Shown here in pieces: positions 44,311-53,810 of a DNA stretch of 63,352 nucleotides. The translations under genes and the position numbers were made by a program. The stretch comes from Chondrus crispus (Eukaryota; Rhodophyta; Florideophyceae; Gigartinales; Gigartinaceae), in contig NW_005179330.1 of the NCBI RefSeq assembly GCF_000350225.1, forward strand, positions 1 through 63,352, in the 5' to 3' direction. A model generated the notes under the pieces. That model was not told the origin of the DNA, did not search any database, and saw only the letters and a list, made by a program, of their open reading frames with translations. Every line of letters begins with the position of its first letter. Within the stretch, counting starts at the first letter, position 1.

Positions 44311-44409
44311 ACATCGTTGCGCCGACGAGGGGAGACAATGATATAGCAGTAATGTGCGGCGACAACAATGCTCACCTAAGCCTGAGCTATGTACCCCACT
44401 GAAAGCGGG

Positions 44410-44692
44410 GCGACGGAGAAAAGGTTTCGGCAGGGGTGGTGTGCTTCGGTACCACTCCCCTGCCACCCTTTCTTTGGTCGCGAGTTCAATTCTTCATGAA
44501 AATATTGTTAAACAATATGTTTTAAAATAATGTGTTAAACATTGTTTTAAATAATGCGTAGATTCATGAATGTCAAACTAATAATTTGTACATTCGCGCA
44601 TTTTTAATTTTTGGCAGTGGCCCGCTGGTATGGGGCGTATGAGCTGTTACCCGCGGCATGTTACCCGTGCTCACGGATCATAGCATCCTCTT
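44410..44692 (+). repeat. Dispersed repeat R1, copy E
   Basis: Same order as copy D: hairpin GCAGGGGTGGT...ACCACTCCCCTGC (44430-44463), AT-rich section, GTTACCCG section. It stops abruptly at 44692, where unrelated GC-rich sequence begins. Downstream of composite unit 3. Confidence 0.8.
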
Positions 44693-44789
44693 CCTGTCCC
44701 TCCCCGCGCATACTAATTTCCGTGTCTGTCTGTCTGTGTCTGTGCCCGTTCCCGCGTTGCCATTGGCGCACGGTGGCGCTGCCGTTACA

Positions 44790-44915
44790 AGTGGCGGCCA
44801 CGGGCGGGGCCTGGCCGCAGGCTTGGCCGTAGGCCCCGCCGCCACACGTGGGCCAAGGGGCGGCCACGGGCAGGGACTGGCCGCAGGCCAGGTCCGCCAC
44901 GGGGACACGTGGTGG
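44790..44915. repeat. Imperfect 67-bp tandem duplication, GC-rich
   Basis: GCGGCCACGGGC and GGCCGCAGGC recur with a 67-bp period, with internal inverted repeats. Immediately left of the Gypsy element. Confidence 0.6.
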
Positions 44916-44944
44916 CTTTAGGCACCATCGTAGCACTACAGTAC

Positions 44945-45590
44945 TGTTGTGACCACTCCTGGACACAATGAAAGCCAGGTCGTTTATTGGAGTCAAAAGG
45001 CTACTTGGGGTGGCGCTGCTCGAGAATCCACTCGGGCACCTCAGGAATCCACCTGACGCCCTTGCCCAAGGTCCTTTGATCCTCTTCCCTTCTGGTTCTC
45101 CTGCTTCTCCTTCGTCTGTGTGTGTGTGTCCCTCTGCTCCTTCCTCCCAGTCTATCCCTCCTTATCTACTGACTTATCAGCTCTCGTCTTCCCCACACAT
45201 TGCGCTTCGTGCTGGTGGTGTCTCCTTACCCGCTCTTCCCTTCGGCGCCCGACAAAGAGCGCACCACCCGCCGTCCCCACCTTCGATTCCCTCAGCGTGT
45301 CCACGGGCCCACTACACGCTCCCTACTATCTGTCCATTTCCCCTTCGACTCACCCCATCTGCGCGCCCTCGATTTCCCTCCATCCCCCACAGACTGCGCT
45401 CTTCTCCCACGGCCTCTCACGATCACCGCCAGTACCGATCGCCCTGTCTGCTGGCCCCAGAGTTCCCTTCGTTCCAGTCTCCCGCGTCTGCGCATCCCTT
45501 GCGAACCGCAAGGTACACAGCAGCACGCTCTCGGGACGCCTGTGAGGCGTCATAACATGACACGTAGCCCTGAAGCCAGGTGTTCCAACA
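44945..45590 (-). repeat. Gypsy element 3' LTR
   Basis: 646 bp, TGTTGTGACC...TTCCAACA on the plus strand. Same sequence as 48029-48674. Confidence 0.92.
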
Positions 45591-45715
45591 TTTGTCCCTT
45601 TTCCAGACTTCCATGATCGCCTTCGGAAGCACTACAGGTGAACAACTTCGAGTTCGGGAATGAAAGACTTTGACGCTGTGAGGGAGGAGGGTTAGCGAGA
45701 TCGGTTCCCTCATTC

Positions 45716-46700
45716 TTGCCTGTGCGCAGCGTCGGCGTCAGATGCAGTTGTCCTCTCCCTCATGCGCGTCGTCCATGCTGCCACCACGGCCTCCGGAAGG
45801 TCTGGCTCGGATGTCCATCGCGGGGACTTCCGACCCCCCAACTGTACCCGAAACATGCGACGAATTTTCCCCTGAAATCTGACGTAACCCTGGTGGCTCC
45901 GTCCTTCTTTTTGACAAACACATTGTTTGCGGCCCACGGCGAAGAGGCGTGTTCGACGACCCCCATCTGTAGCAACCTTTCCATGGCGGCCTTCTGGAGC
46001 TCTCCTTCCCTTGGAGAACGTCTTCTGACTGGGCTGCAGACTGGTCGTGCGTCATCTACCAGCGTAATTCGGTGCTCCACTCCCTTGATGTGGCCTAGTC
46101 CCTTGAAAACGTCCCTGCGCGACCACAAAGTTGCACGTAGTTTCTCCTGCATGAGAGCGTCCGGGTGGAAGTGGGATAGGTCCATATCTCGAATGGCATC
46201 GTCGACGTCTGCGTCACAAATTGCCCCTGCGGTCTGGATTTCCAAGCGAGGCCCTCGACATCTCGAGACCCTCCCCTTCAGCTGCAGTCCATTGACAGAG
46301 ATCTTTCCCATCATCGTGGAGAGGTTCAGAACGAGTCCATATCGCCTCCAAAATTGGCTCCCAAGCAGGAGCTTGGAGGGCAAACGGGAGGCGACTCGTG
46401 CCCGTTCTGTGAACACTCGCCCCCACAACATGAAGGTCATTGGCCCTTCACCGCATACCTCCATTTGGGACCCGTCGGCGGTCTTCGCAGCAGATCCGTC
46501 CGCCTTCCACTCTCCGCCGTAGTCTTCGAACCACTTGCGGTCAACCCACACCGACCGCGCTCCCGTATCTACAGGTACTCAGACGGCTTCACTGCCGACC
46601 TTGACCTGTACGACTACTTCCTCACGTCTGCCTGCATTGCCAGTCGTACAACTACAGAGGTGTTCCTGCCTCCCGGGCGCTCTCGGCGCCCCAGTGGCCT
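45716..46700 (-). pseudogene. Gypsy element protease and truncated reverse transcriptase
   Basis: The retropepsin active site DTGAR lies near 46560, with an in-frame TGA a few codons before it. The protease-linker frame continues through LLGSQFWRRYGLVLNL. The RT N-terminus HRITLVDDARPVCSPVRRRS and MGVVEHASSPWAANNVFVKK with KDGATRVTSDFRG is followed by loss of frame. The catalytic YXDD part and everything after is deleted. Confidence 0.8.
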
Positions 46701-47978
46701 TTAGGTGCGACGGGGGGACTGCGCCACTCGCCCGGAGGCGCCCCCCCACTCTTTCCCCGAGGAGGAGTTCTCCGCGACGCGACGAACCTTGGCCTTTTCC
46801 GGGCAGCCCCTCGCGATATGACCTTTCTTACCACAGTGGTAACATTTGGCGTTCTCGAAACGTGCATCAGCACCAACCGTGTGCGGGCCACCGAGCACTT
46901 GCGCTACCGCCTCATCCTTTTGGCTGTCGGCATGTTCGGCAGTCAGTTGCACACGCTCGCTACGGAACCTTGTTCTGTGCACATCTGCAGACCGCCCGAG
47001 CAGCATCATCGAGACGCGAGCCGTGACTTCGTCAAATGGCCCCGAGATGGACAAGGCCAAGTTCCTCATATTTGGGGGCAATGACTGTACAAATCGATCC
47101 AGAAGTATCTCGTCCGAGACCTTCTCCGGCAGTGCGAGCGCGGCGGTCGGAACGCGCGCCGCGAATTCGCTCCCGGTTTCTTTGCCATCGCGCCAGCTCA
47201 GCGTGTTGAACTTTAGACGTAGCGCCCTGCGGTGGCTGTTGTTACATAGCCTTGTTTCCAGCAGCTTCCATAGCTCATCCGCGCTAGCCTGCAAGTGCTC
47301 TGCCACCATCAACTCGTAGATGGCTAGGGCGTTCCCAGAAAATGCGCAAGGAAGCAATCGGCGATGTGTGCCACCTGTAACAGGGAAGTCGTGGCATAGA
47401 CGCGTCCAGGCCTTCCGGGCGGCAAAGTAGTTCCCATCGCCGGGTTGCTTGATCTGGACCGGCTCTAAGGCCTTACAGTGTATCTTGAAGGCAGGCTGAG
47501 GACCTAAAACTGCTGATTGCGAGCTTTGTGATGCCTTTTCGCAATGGTCGTCGTCGTGATTCTGCTCAGTTTTGTCGCTCTGATTGCAAAGTGTGGTTCC
47601 AGATTCCGCAGCGGAACCTTGGATTCTTTTGTCGATCCTCGTACAGGTCTCCAGCGCCAAACCTAGGTTCGAAACGCAGTTCCCAACTTCCACAACAGCA
47701 GCGGTGTTTCTCTGCAGATGCCTGAGCATATCCTCGAGAACCTGCCTCATGTTCGTGAATTCGTCCTCGAAATTGCCTTCTTTGCGATTGCCCTGAGACG
47801 CGGCCTCCTTCCCGTCCCCAGATGTTCGCACATCGTGTGTCGTGGGGTCTGCTGGAGTAACTGGGCTTGCTGCATCAAACGCAATCTCTCCCACAGTCCG
47901 CTCGACCGCTTCATCGCCACAAAAAAGACGATGTTGCTCGGCCGAATCGGTTTCGGCCCTTTGTCCAGCTTTCATCAC
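46701..47978 (-). CDS. Gypsy element Gag
   Basis: 425-codon intact frame starting at the methionine at 47978. The N-terminal region is low-complexity with a possible coiled-coil (FTNMRQVLEDMLRHLQRN). The capsid-like core includes ARKAWTRLCHDFP, ALAIYELMVAEHLQ and LLDRFVQSLPPNMRNLAL, matching retrotransposon Gag capsid folds. A CX2CX4HX4C zinc knuckle (CYHCGKKGHIARGC) near the C-terminus binds RNA. It should package the element RNA in particles. Apparently still functional in a non-autonomous element. Confidence 0.85.
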   Translation of the reverse strand: MMKAGQRAETDSAEQHRLFCGDEAVERTVGEIAFDAASPVTPADPTTHDVRTSGDGKEAASQGNRKEGNFEDEFTNMRQVLEDMLRHLQRNTAAVVEVGNCVSNLGLALETCTRIDKRIQGSAAESGTTLCNQSDKTEQNHDDDHCEKASQSSQSAVLGPQPAFKIHCKALEPVQIKQPGDGNYFAARKAWTRLCHDFPVTGGTHRRLLPCAFSGNALAIYELMVAEHLQASADELWKLLETRLCNNSHRRALRLKFNTLSWRDGKETGSEFAARVPTAALALPEKVSDEILLDRFVQSLPPNMRNLALSISGPFDEVTARVSMMLLGRSADVHRTRFRSERVQLTAEHADSQKDEAVAQVLGGPHTVGADARFENAKCYHCGKKGHIARGCPEKAKVRRVAENSSSGKEWGGASGRVAQSPRRT

Positions 47979-48028
47979 TGAACGAGTTTCCTACACTTCG
48001 TCCAATGAAAGCACTAACAAATTTGTTA

Positions 48029-48674
48029 TGTTGTGACCACTCCTGGACACAATGAAAGCCAGGTCGTTTATTGGAGTCAAAAGGCTACTTGGGGTGGCGC
48101 TGCTCGAGAATCCACTCGGGCACCTCAGGAATCCACCTGACGCCCTTGCCCAAGGTCCTTTGATCCTCTTCCCTTCTGGTTCTCCTGCTTCTCCTTCGTC
48201 TGTGTGTGTGTGTCCCTCTGCTCCTTCCTCCCAGTCTATCCCTCCTTATCTACTGACTTATCAGCTCTCGTCTTCCCCACACATTGCGCTTCGTGCTGGT
48301 GGTGTCTCCTTACCCGCTCTTCCCTTCGGCGCCCGACAAAGAGCGCACCACCCGCCGTCCCCACCTTCGATTCCCTCAGCGTGTCCACGGGCCCACTACA
48401 CGCTCCCTACTATCTGTCCATTTCCCCTTCGACTCACCCCATCTGCGCGCCCTCGATTTCCCTCCATCCCCCACAGACTGCGCTCTTCTCCCACGGCCTC
48501 TCACGATCACCGCCAGTACCGATCGCCCTGTCTGCTGGCCCCAGAGTTCCCTTCGTTCCAGTCTCCCGCGTCTGCGCATCCCTTGCGAACCGCAAGGTAC
48601 ACAGCAGCACGCTCTCGGGACGCCTGTGAGGCGTCATAACATGACACGTAGCCCTGAAGCCAGGTGTTCCAACA
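48029..48674 (-). repeat. Gypsy element 5' LTR
   Basis: 646 bp, partner of 44945-45590. A CTTTATTGG-complement (CCAATAAA) polyadenylation-like signal lies near its transcriptional end. Confidence 0.92.
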
Positions 48675-48689
48675 GTACAGTACTGTGGC

Positions 48690-49172
48690 GCTTCAGTACA
48701 CGTGTCGGAAGCTCTCTGAATTGGCGGCAATGCCTGTGAAAGGAAATAAGCGTGGTCACGGACGAGAACCGGCCAACGGGGGAATTGCGCCTGGAAATAG
48801 AGAGCGGAGCGGCGGGGAGGACGCGAAGAGAAAGGGCGGGGACTGTGCGAAGGGGAAAAGGGGCGCAGGGGGGTCATGTGTGGGGCCAGGGGTCGCGGGG
48901 GATGGGAGACGGAGCGGGGGAGACAGCGTTCCGAGCGCTTGAGGTGGCGAGAGGGCGCAGAGTAGGTAGCATAAAAGGAACCCGTGGCGGCAGGGGGGAC
49001 GAAAAAAAGGAGGGGGCATCAAGTGAATTGGAGAGGTCGAGATCAGGTGGATTCCTGAGAAGTCGAGTGGATTCTCGACGAGCGGAGGCTTGCACCGGGT
49101 GGATTCCCGCCAACAGCCTCTGGCCAGCAAATAAAACTTGATTTGACGGTGCCCAAGGGAGCGGGCACAACA
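48690..49172 (+). repeat. Diverged LTR of the same Gypsy family, opposite orientation
   Basis: CAGGTGGATTCCTGAGAAG and GAGTGGATTCTCGACGAG correspond to the complement of the LTR segment near 45010-45050. It ends GGGCACAACA like the LTR end. It lies head to head with the 5' LTR of the young element. No matching duplication found, so it is an old or truncated copy. Confidence 0.6.
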
Positions 49173-49369
49173 TTACAATTTTAATTTTTGAATGCTACAC
49201 TACAGTACAGAAAAATAAAAAATACAGTTCCGACCGGATTCGCGTTGGCTACCGATCCCCGCGCACACCGTCTACGCGAAGTGAATAAGTTAAGAACTGT
49301 CCTCATTGCTCCGGCCAGCTTGCTGCCCGCGGCATTTGAGCGCACGCGAACGCTTACTGACTATATACG

Positions 49370-49960
49370 GTGTGCGAATTTTTCTGTGAAGTGTCCACTG
49401 AAGAAGAACGACAAGATTTGCGAACCGCGCGCCGCGCCGCTACCCCGATCTGTCTGAACGTTTCCGAGTCCCCCAATGCGTTTACACGTGTCAATGTAGC
49501 TCACCCAGCCCCGCCCTGTGTGCCCGCCCCACGTGTCCAAGTCCCCCAGATTGCCCCCGCGCCCGCCCCACGTGTACCGCGCGCCCCTCTGCCACGTGTA
49601 CCACGTCTTCCGCCGGCCCCTGCGCCAGCACCCGCACCACGTGTACCGCGCGCAACGGTCCCACGTTTTACACGTGTACCTCCGCCTGTCATTCCTACGT
49701 TTCGTGGGCTACGTGTGCCACGTGCGATCGAGCGGCCGCGTGCGCGCACGTTGCCAGCTGTCACTGCTGTGCTGCGCAGTGTTTCCGTATACACGTGTGA
49801 CACCTGCAACTTTCATTGCTCGCGCGCGGTACTGTAGGACTGGCATGCGCATACTGAGGGGCACGTGGCTCAAGTGAATCAATCGGTTACAACCCTCAAA
49901 AATACTGCAATTCCCAGTGGTATGATAAAATCTAGAGCATTCTTGGCGCCGCCGGTTAGA
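49370..49960 (+). pseudogene. Proline-rich protein with U1-type zinc finger, broken
   Basis: The frame contains imperfect repeats of APxPRVPRA (49490-49700), caused by reiterated CACGTGTACC-like DNA. It ends in a zinc-finger CDTCNFHCSRAV, followed by an in-frame TAG at about 49834 and then DWHAHTEGHVAQVN. Reading through the stop gives C-X2-C-X12-H-X5-H, exactly the spacing of the first finger of the ORF at 61624-62166. No ATG start is evident. The relation to retroelements is inferred from that second copy lying directly before a Copia gag. Confidence 0.5.
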
Positions 49961-50155
49961 TCAAAAGTCGACGCCCACGAGGTCAGAGGGCCCATTTTCC
50001 TCCGACTTCCACTATCCTAACTTCTTACCGTCATGTTCATGCCCTTCCTGTTTTACTACAATGCCTCCACCGACATATTATGTTCAGCGTTGAGTGCTTA
50101 ACACATTTCCGAAGTCACGGTGGCGGGGGATGCATAATGAGCTCTGAGTTCACGG
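49961..50155. other. 5' region of the interrupted unknown gene
   Basis: Possible upstream coding sequence in another frame (SSEFTVVADPLYAQG with CFACKSKDV at 50140-50230). No separate gene identified. Confidence 0.3.
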
Positions 50156-53019
50156 TTGTTGCTGATCCACTCTATGCACAGGGTACCATTGCAGTTCCTT
50201 GCTTCGCTTGTAAAAGCAAAGATGTGCGAAAACCTAGTCTCCAAGTCAAAACTAACCACATACAAAGTCATGGTTTTTGCTTCCATCCATACAGGAGAGG
50301 TTCCGAATCCTTTTTCGTCTCTTGACAACAATGAAACAGCAGCAATCCACTTGTGTTCATACTGTAGGAGCAAGAGTAGCGGTTGGGATGTTATTTCAAA
50401 CAAACGAAAACACGGAAAGCATGTTGCCGAAAGAGCTTTGCGCGCCTGGAAGTCGCGCACCAACCCAATTTTAAACCCGAGGTCTGACGTGAGCTGTCAC
50501 ATCTCTTCGTCATTGACGGAGAATGGCGACAGCCGTACGCAAACCAACCTCATGCCGACGACATCTTACCGCAGGCCGTGTCGGGATTTTACTATATTTA
50601 ATGTCACTCACAGTTCTCAAGGCGTGAAGGAAGCCTTCATTACAGAGTTTGCACGACTTTCTCGCTGTGATGAAGCCCCAGTATGGGAAGTGCTTCAGGA
50701 TCCAAGTATGCACTTGCCCTGTCATATTCATTTAAATCATAGCCGATACGCTCGAAGGCTGTCCAGACGGCATGATGGCTTTATTTCCCTTTCACCTCAT
50801 GGGCTGTGTGTCTTTCATTCGAGTGGTTGCGTTAAGCAACAAAGCAGATTATGGACCTTACCAACGCTTAGAGCCACCTCCTTACAGGACATGAAAGCCT
50901 TGTCACAGTTTGATGAGGCTGTGCGAAACCGTTTCGCAGGTACGTTAATAGCTGCGGACGTAATGGGAAAATACAGTTGCTCGAGTTGTCTATATGTCGT
51001 CACAGAAGGCAGAAAGGGATGCACTCCCCATATGTCCATTGAAAGTATACAAAGCATAGTACACAGGGTGCTGGAGCGAATAATTCTGTTTGCACTGGAA
51101 CTTGGTGCTGTAACGGAAACATGGCAAATGTTCACAAGTGACAGCCTTGTGGCAGTACCCTCTCTTGCTAAAAATGTCAGGAAGTCCTGCATTGTGACAA
51201 CCACAGATGCGGAAGGCTTCAGAATGTTGTGCTTTGCGGAAGTGGCGGCGTGCAGGAGGGAATTAATTCATCTGGACAAATGCATTGGAAAAGAGTCGGC
51301 CTCCATCGACAATCGTACGCTTAAGAGAAGACTTGAAGTCGTACTGGCGTCTAATGGGATTATTCTGAAGAAATTGAGCCATAAGCTATCATGCTACGTC
51401 TCAGCCTGTATTGTGGATAAGTTACTCGCATCCGTTGCCTTGTCCCAATCTTCGACTGTTATGCCGTCCTCCAGACCATCTCTCCCCCAACTTCGAAGCA
51501 TGCTGAAATACTGCGGCACGCATTTCGCCACTAACAAGGATCGTTATTGGAAAGGCAACTGGTCCCTTTCTGAAGAGATTGCCGTTGTGCCGTCGGAGCT
51601 TTGGACTGACATCGTTGTTTCAATTGCGTCAGACAACCGTCTCAATGTTTGGAAGACGACAAGTGTGTCCACTGCAAAGAGGGGGTGTGGCAAGTTCTTC
51701 CCGTTGTCCAATTCTGAAGCCGAGTTACCATCACCCTCTATCGAAGAGTCCCTAAACAATTACCGGAATGAGTACAGCCGAACAGACTTGCTCATAGCGG
51801 TCAGAGCTTTTAATATAATCGAACAGCAAGTTTTCCCAAGAACGAACGGTGTGTCTGGACCATTGACAATTTCTCTGTCCATTGCAGGTATATGTGAGGT
51901 CAGTCCCTCCTTTGGCAGTGTCCTGAATGCAATGGGGTTGTTTCTTTCATATGGCAGCACTGAGACCTATCGACAAAAATTAATAGCAGAACGTGAGCGA
52001 GTGGGGGCCTGGGATACTTCATGTATGTGTAGTATAATCACCCCCAACGACGAGGGGGGTGAGTACTGACAGTTCGGAAAGACCCCGATCGGCGGGAAGA
52101 GAGAAGCACGGCCCACCCACGGTACCGAGCACGGGCTCGAGGTAGCGGTGGTAGAGCGGGATCGGGGAGGACGCGCGCACGCGCGAGCGGTTCTACGCCT
52201 CGACGCCCTGGAGCGGTACTGGGTGACGATCCAGTACCGGCGGGCGGAGGCGGAGCCGGCTCGTGGGCGTGCTGCGCGCGTCCTCAGCCCGCGCGCGGTG
52301 CTACTCCTAGGTAAAACGGACGGAAGTACCTAAGAGTAAGCGGGCGGACCAAGGTGGAGGATCCTTGACAAGTCCGTGCTTGTCGTCCTCCACCGCCGGC
52401 GGTCCGCTCATATTTAATGTACAGAGTCACCTATCATAACATTACAGTAGTGCAGGTCGGCCTGCACTGTAGTGCCGTCAGCCGTAGCGGCTGGCTGCAC
52501 ACGTGTCGTACACGTGTGTGCGCGCGCCCCCGTTCACGTGGGGTACACGTGTGCGCCCGCACTGAGGTACTGTAGAGCTCGGGCTCTACAGTTATAAATC
52601 TAATCTAAATCTAATTTAAGGAGGGGGATATGCTACAGTATGGACCCAGTGGCAATTCCAACGTTCCAGTTTGACAACTGGGACATAATGCCACTACACG
52701 CTGTAAAGGTAGATGGTAAAGCAATGCTAAAAGTTAATGGTTCTCTTCTGCAGGCCGAAACAAGAAAGAGGAAGGGTAAATTCGACAACAAAAACTGCAG
52801 TGATGTCGAACGTCAACGACATTCCATCTGGAAGGGCGCATCGGTTCATGGTTCGAGGGAATACTTCTCTGTCGCCTTCGAAAGTGTACACAATAAGACG
52901 GTAATCTCAAGGTTCAACACGGTTGTGTTAGGAGCAGTTTGCATGCACAGGAATCGACTTCTAGAAGAAAATCGTTCTATAGACGCTGGGTACGACACAG
53001 AAACGTTTCCAGATTTAAA
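50156..53019 (+). pseudogene. Large unrecognised gene interrupted by a 610-bp element
   Basis: Open for 624 codons from 50156 to the insertion at 52028, then again after 52637 in the same frame once the element and one GTATG copy are removed (TSCM-DPVAIPTFQFDNWDIM). It is cysteine- and histidine-rich (HLCSYCRSKSS; SCSSCLYVVTE), with HGKHVAERALRAW early, HDGFISLSPHGLCVFHSSGC in the middle, and a late acidic FQFDNWDIMPLH block. The layout of Cys pairs early and a DNxD block late recalls uncharacterised transposase-like proteins, but I cannot name a family. The 3' end is lost because the Copia LTR begins at about 53020. Only two insertions break it, so it was intact not long ago. Confidence 0.6.
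52028..52637. mobile_element. TGTAG-family element 1 (610 bp)
   Basis: Ends TGTAGTATAATC and GATATGCTACA, with an exact GTATG duplication (52023-52027 and 52638-52642). Internal order is homologous to 20558-21199 (CTACGCCTCGACGCC, CCGCCGGCGGTCCGCTC, TATTTAATGTAC, AATCTAATCTAAATCTAATTT). No ORF of its own. Confidence 0.9.
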
Positions 53020-53799
53020 TGTTGGCATTATAGAAAGGTCAGCGGGGCAGAGGGAAGAAGGATGGTTGAAGGTTGCTGGTGGTTGACGGGAAAAGAAGTT
53101 GATACCATTTTACTCTTGGTCGCCAACTATTGGCGCTACTTATACTCTTCGAACTACATACAATACGAGCCATTAGGGCTGGTCACGTGACTCTCCTTCT
53201 TGCACTCGTTGATAATCAAGTGACTCTCCCTGTTGCACTCTCGGTTGATAATCAAGTGACTCTCCTACTTCCACTCTCCGTTGATAATCAAATGACTCTC
53301 CTTCTTGCACTCTCGGTTGATAATCAAGTTACTCTCCTATTTCCACTCTCGGTTGATAATCAAATGACTTTCCTACTTGTACTCTCTCTTGCTAATAATT
53401 TGGGACCGTTTGAGAGTCAATAATATCTGAATGTACTGTACTGTAGATTACAGATTTTACAATACGATTAATAACCACTGTGGCACATACGTCATACGTG
53501 TCATACACGTGTAGGACAAATGTCATACGTGTCACACACATGTCAAATCGAGAAAAATGAAACATGTTCAGAATGTACTGTAGAGTGCTACGAGGTACAT
53601 AACTTACACGTGTCAACACCAAAATTGAAACATGCTCGGAAATAATAGGAAAGTGCAACCGTGTACAAATATGACACGTGTCCACGTTGAAGACGAAACA
53701 TCCTGAGAATGCTCTTGCAAGCATTTTAGGTTTCGTCGACGTACACGTGTAATATCTGTCCAGGCTTGTAGCTTAGCATGTGGTCGAAGATTTCCAACA
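53020..53799 (-). repeat. Probable 3' LTR of Copia element 2
   Basis: Ends TTTCCAACA on the plus strand, directly beside a purine-rich tract (CGAGGAGGAG on the minus strand) and the pol stop at 53811. It begins about TGTTGGCATT, giving TGTTGG/CCAACA termini. It includes a minisatellite and several ACACGTGT words. Part of it (about 53090-53165: GTTGATACC...CTTATACTCTTCGAAC) resembles the outer part of the large inverted repeat near 58995-59070. The exact left boundary is uncertain. Confidence 0.55.
53178..53395. repeat. 36-bp minisatellite
   Basis: About six imperfect copies of a unit containing GATAATCAAGTGACTCTCC. Inside the probable LTR. Confidence 0.9.
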
Positions 53800-53810
53800 C
53801 TCCTCCTCGA

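Larger units (their letters stand above)
44945..48674 (-). mobile_element. Gypsy element, internally deleted, with apparently identical LTRs
   Basis: Ty3/Gypsy-type provirus on the minus strand. Two 646-bp LTRs show no difference that I can find, so insertion is very recent. The 4-bp duplication is GTAC (44941-44944 and 48675-48678). A purine tract (GGAAAAGGGACAAA on the minus strand) lies beside the 3' LTR. The internal region is only 2438 bp. It has gag, protease and the start of reverse transcriptase, but lacks the rest of RT, RNase H and integrase. The element must rely on enzymes from a full-length relative. Confidence 0.9.

Noticed and set aside
44968..45555. 195-codon ORF present twice (also 48052-48639)
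   Set aside because: It lies wholly inside the Gypsy LTRs on the strand opposite to the element and is low-complexity; a chance frame.
53130..53423. Repetitive peptide ORF (DNQVTLLLALSV repeats)
   Set aside because: It is the translation of the 36-bp minisatellite, not a gene.
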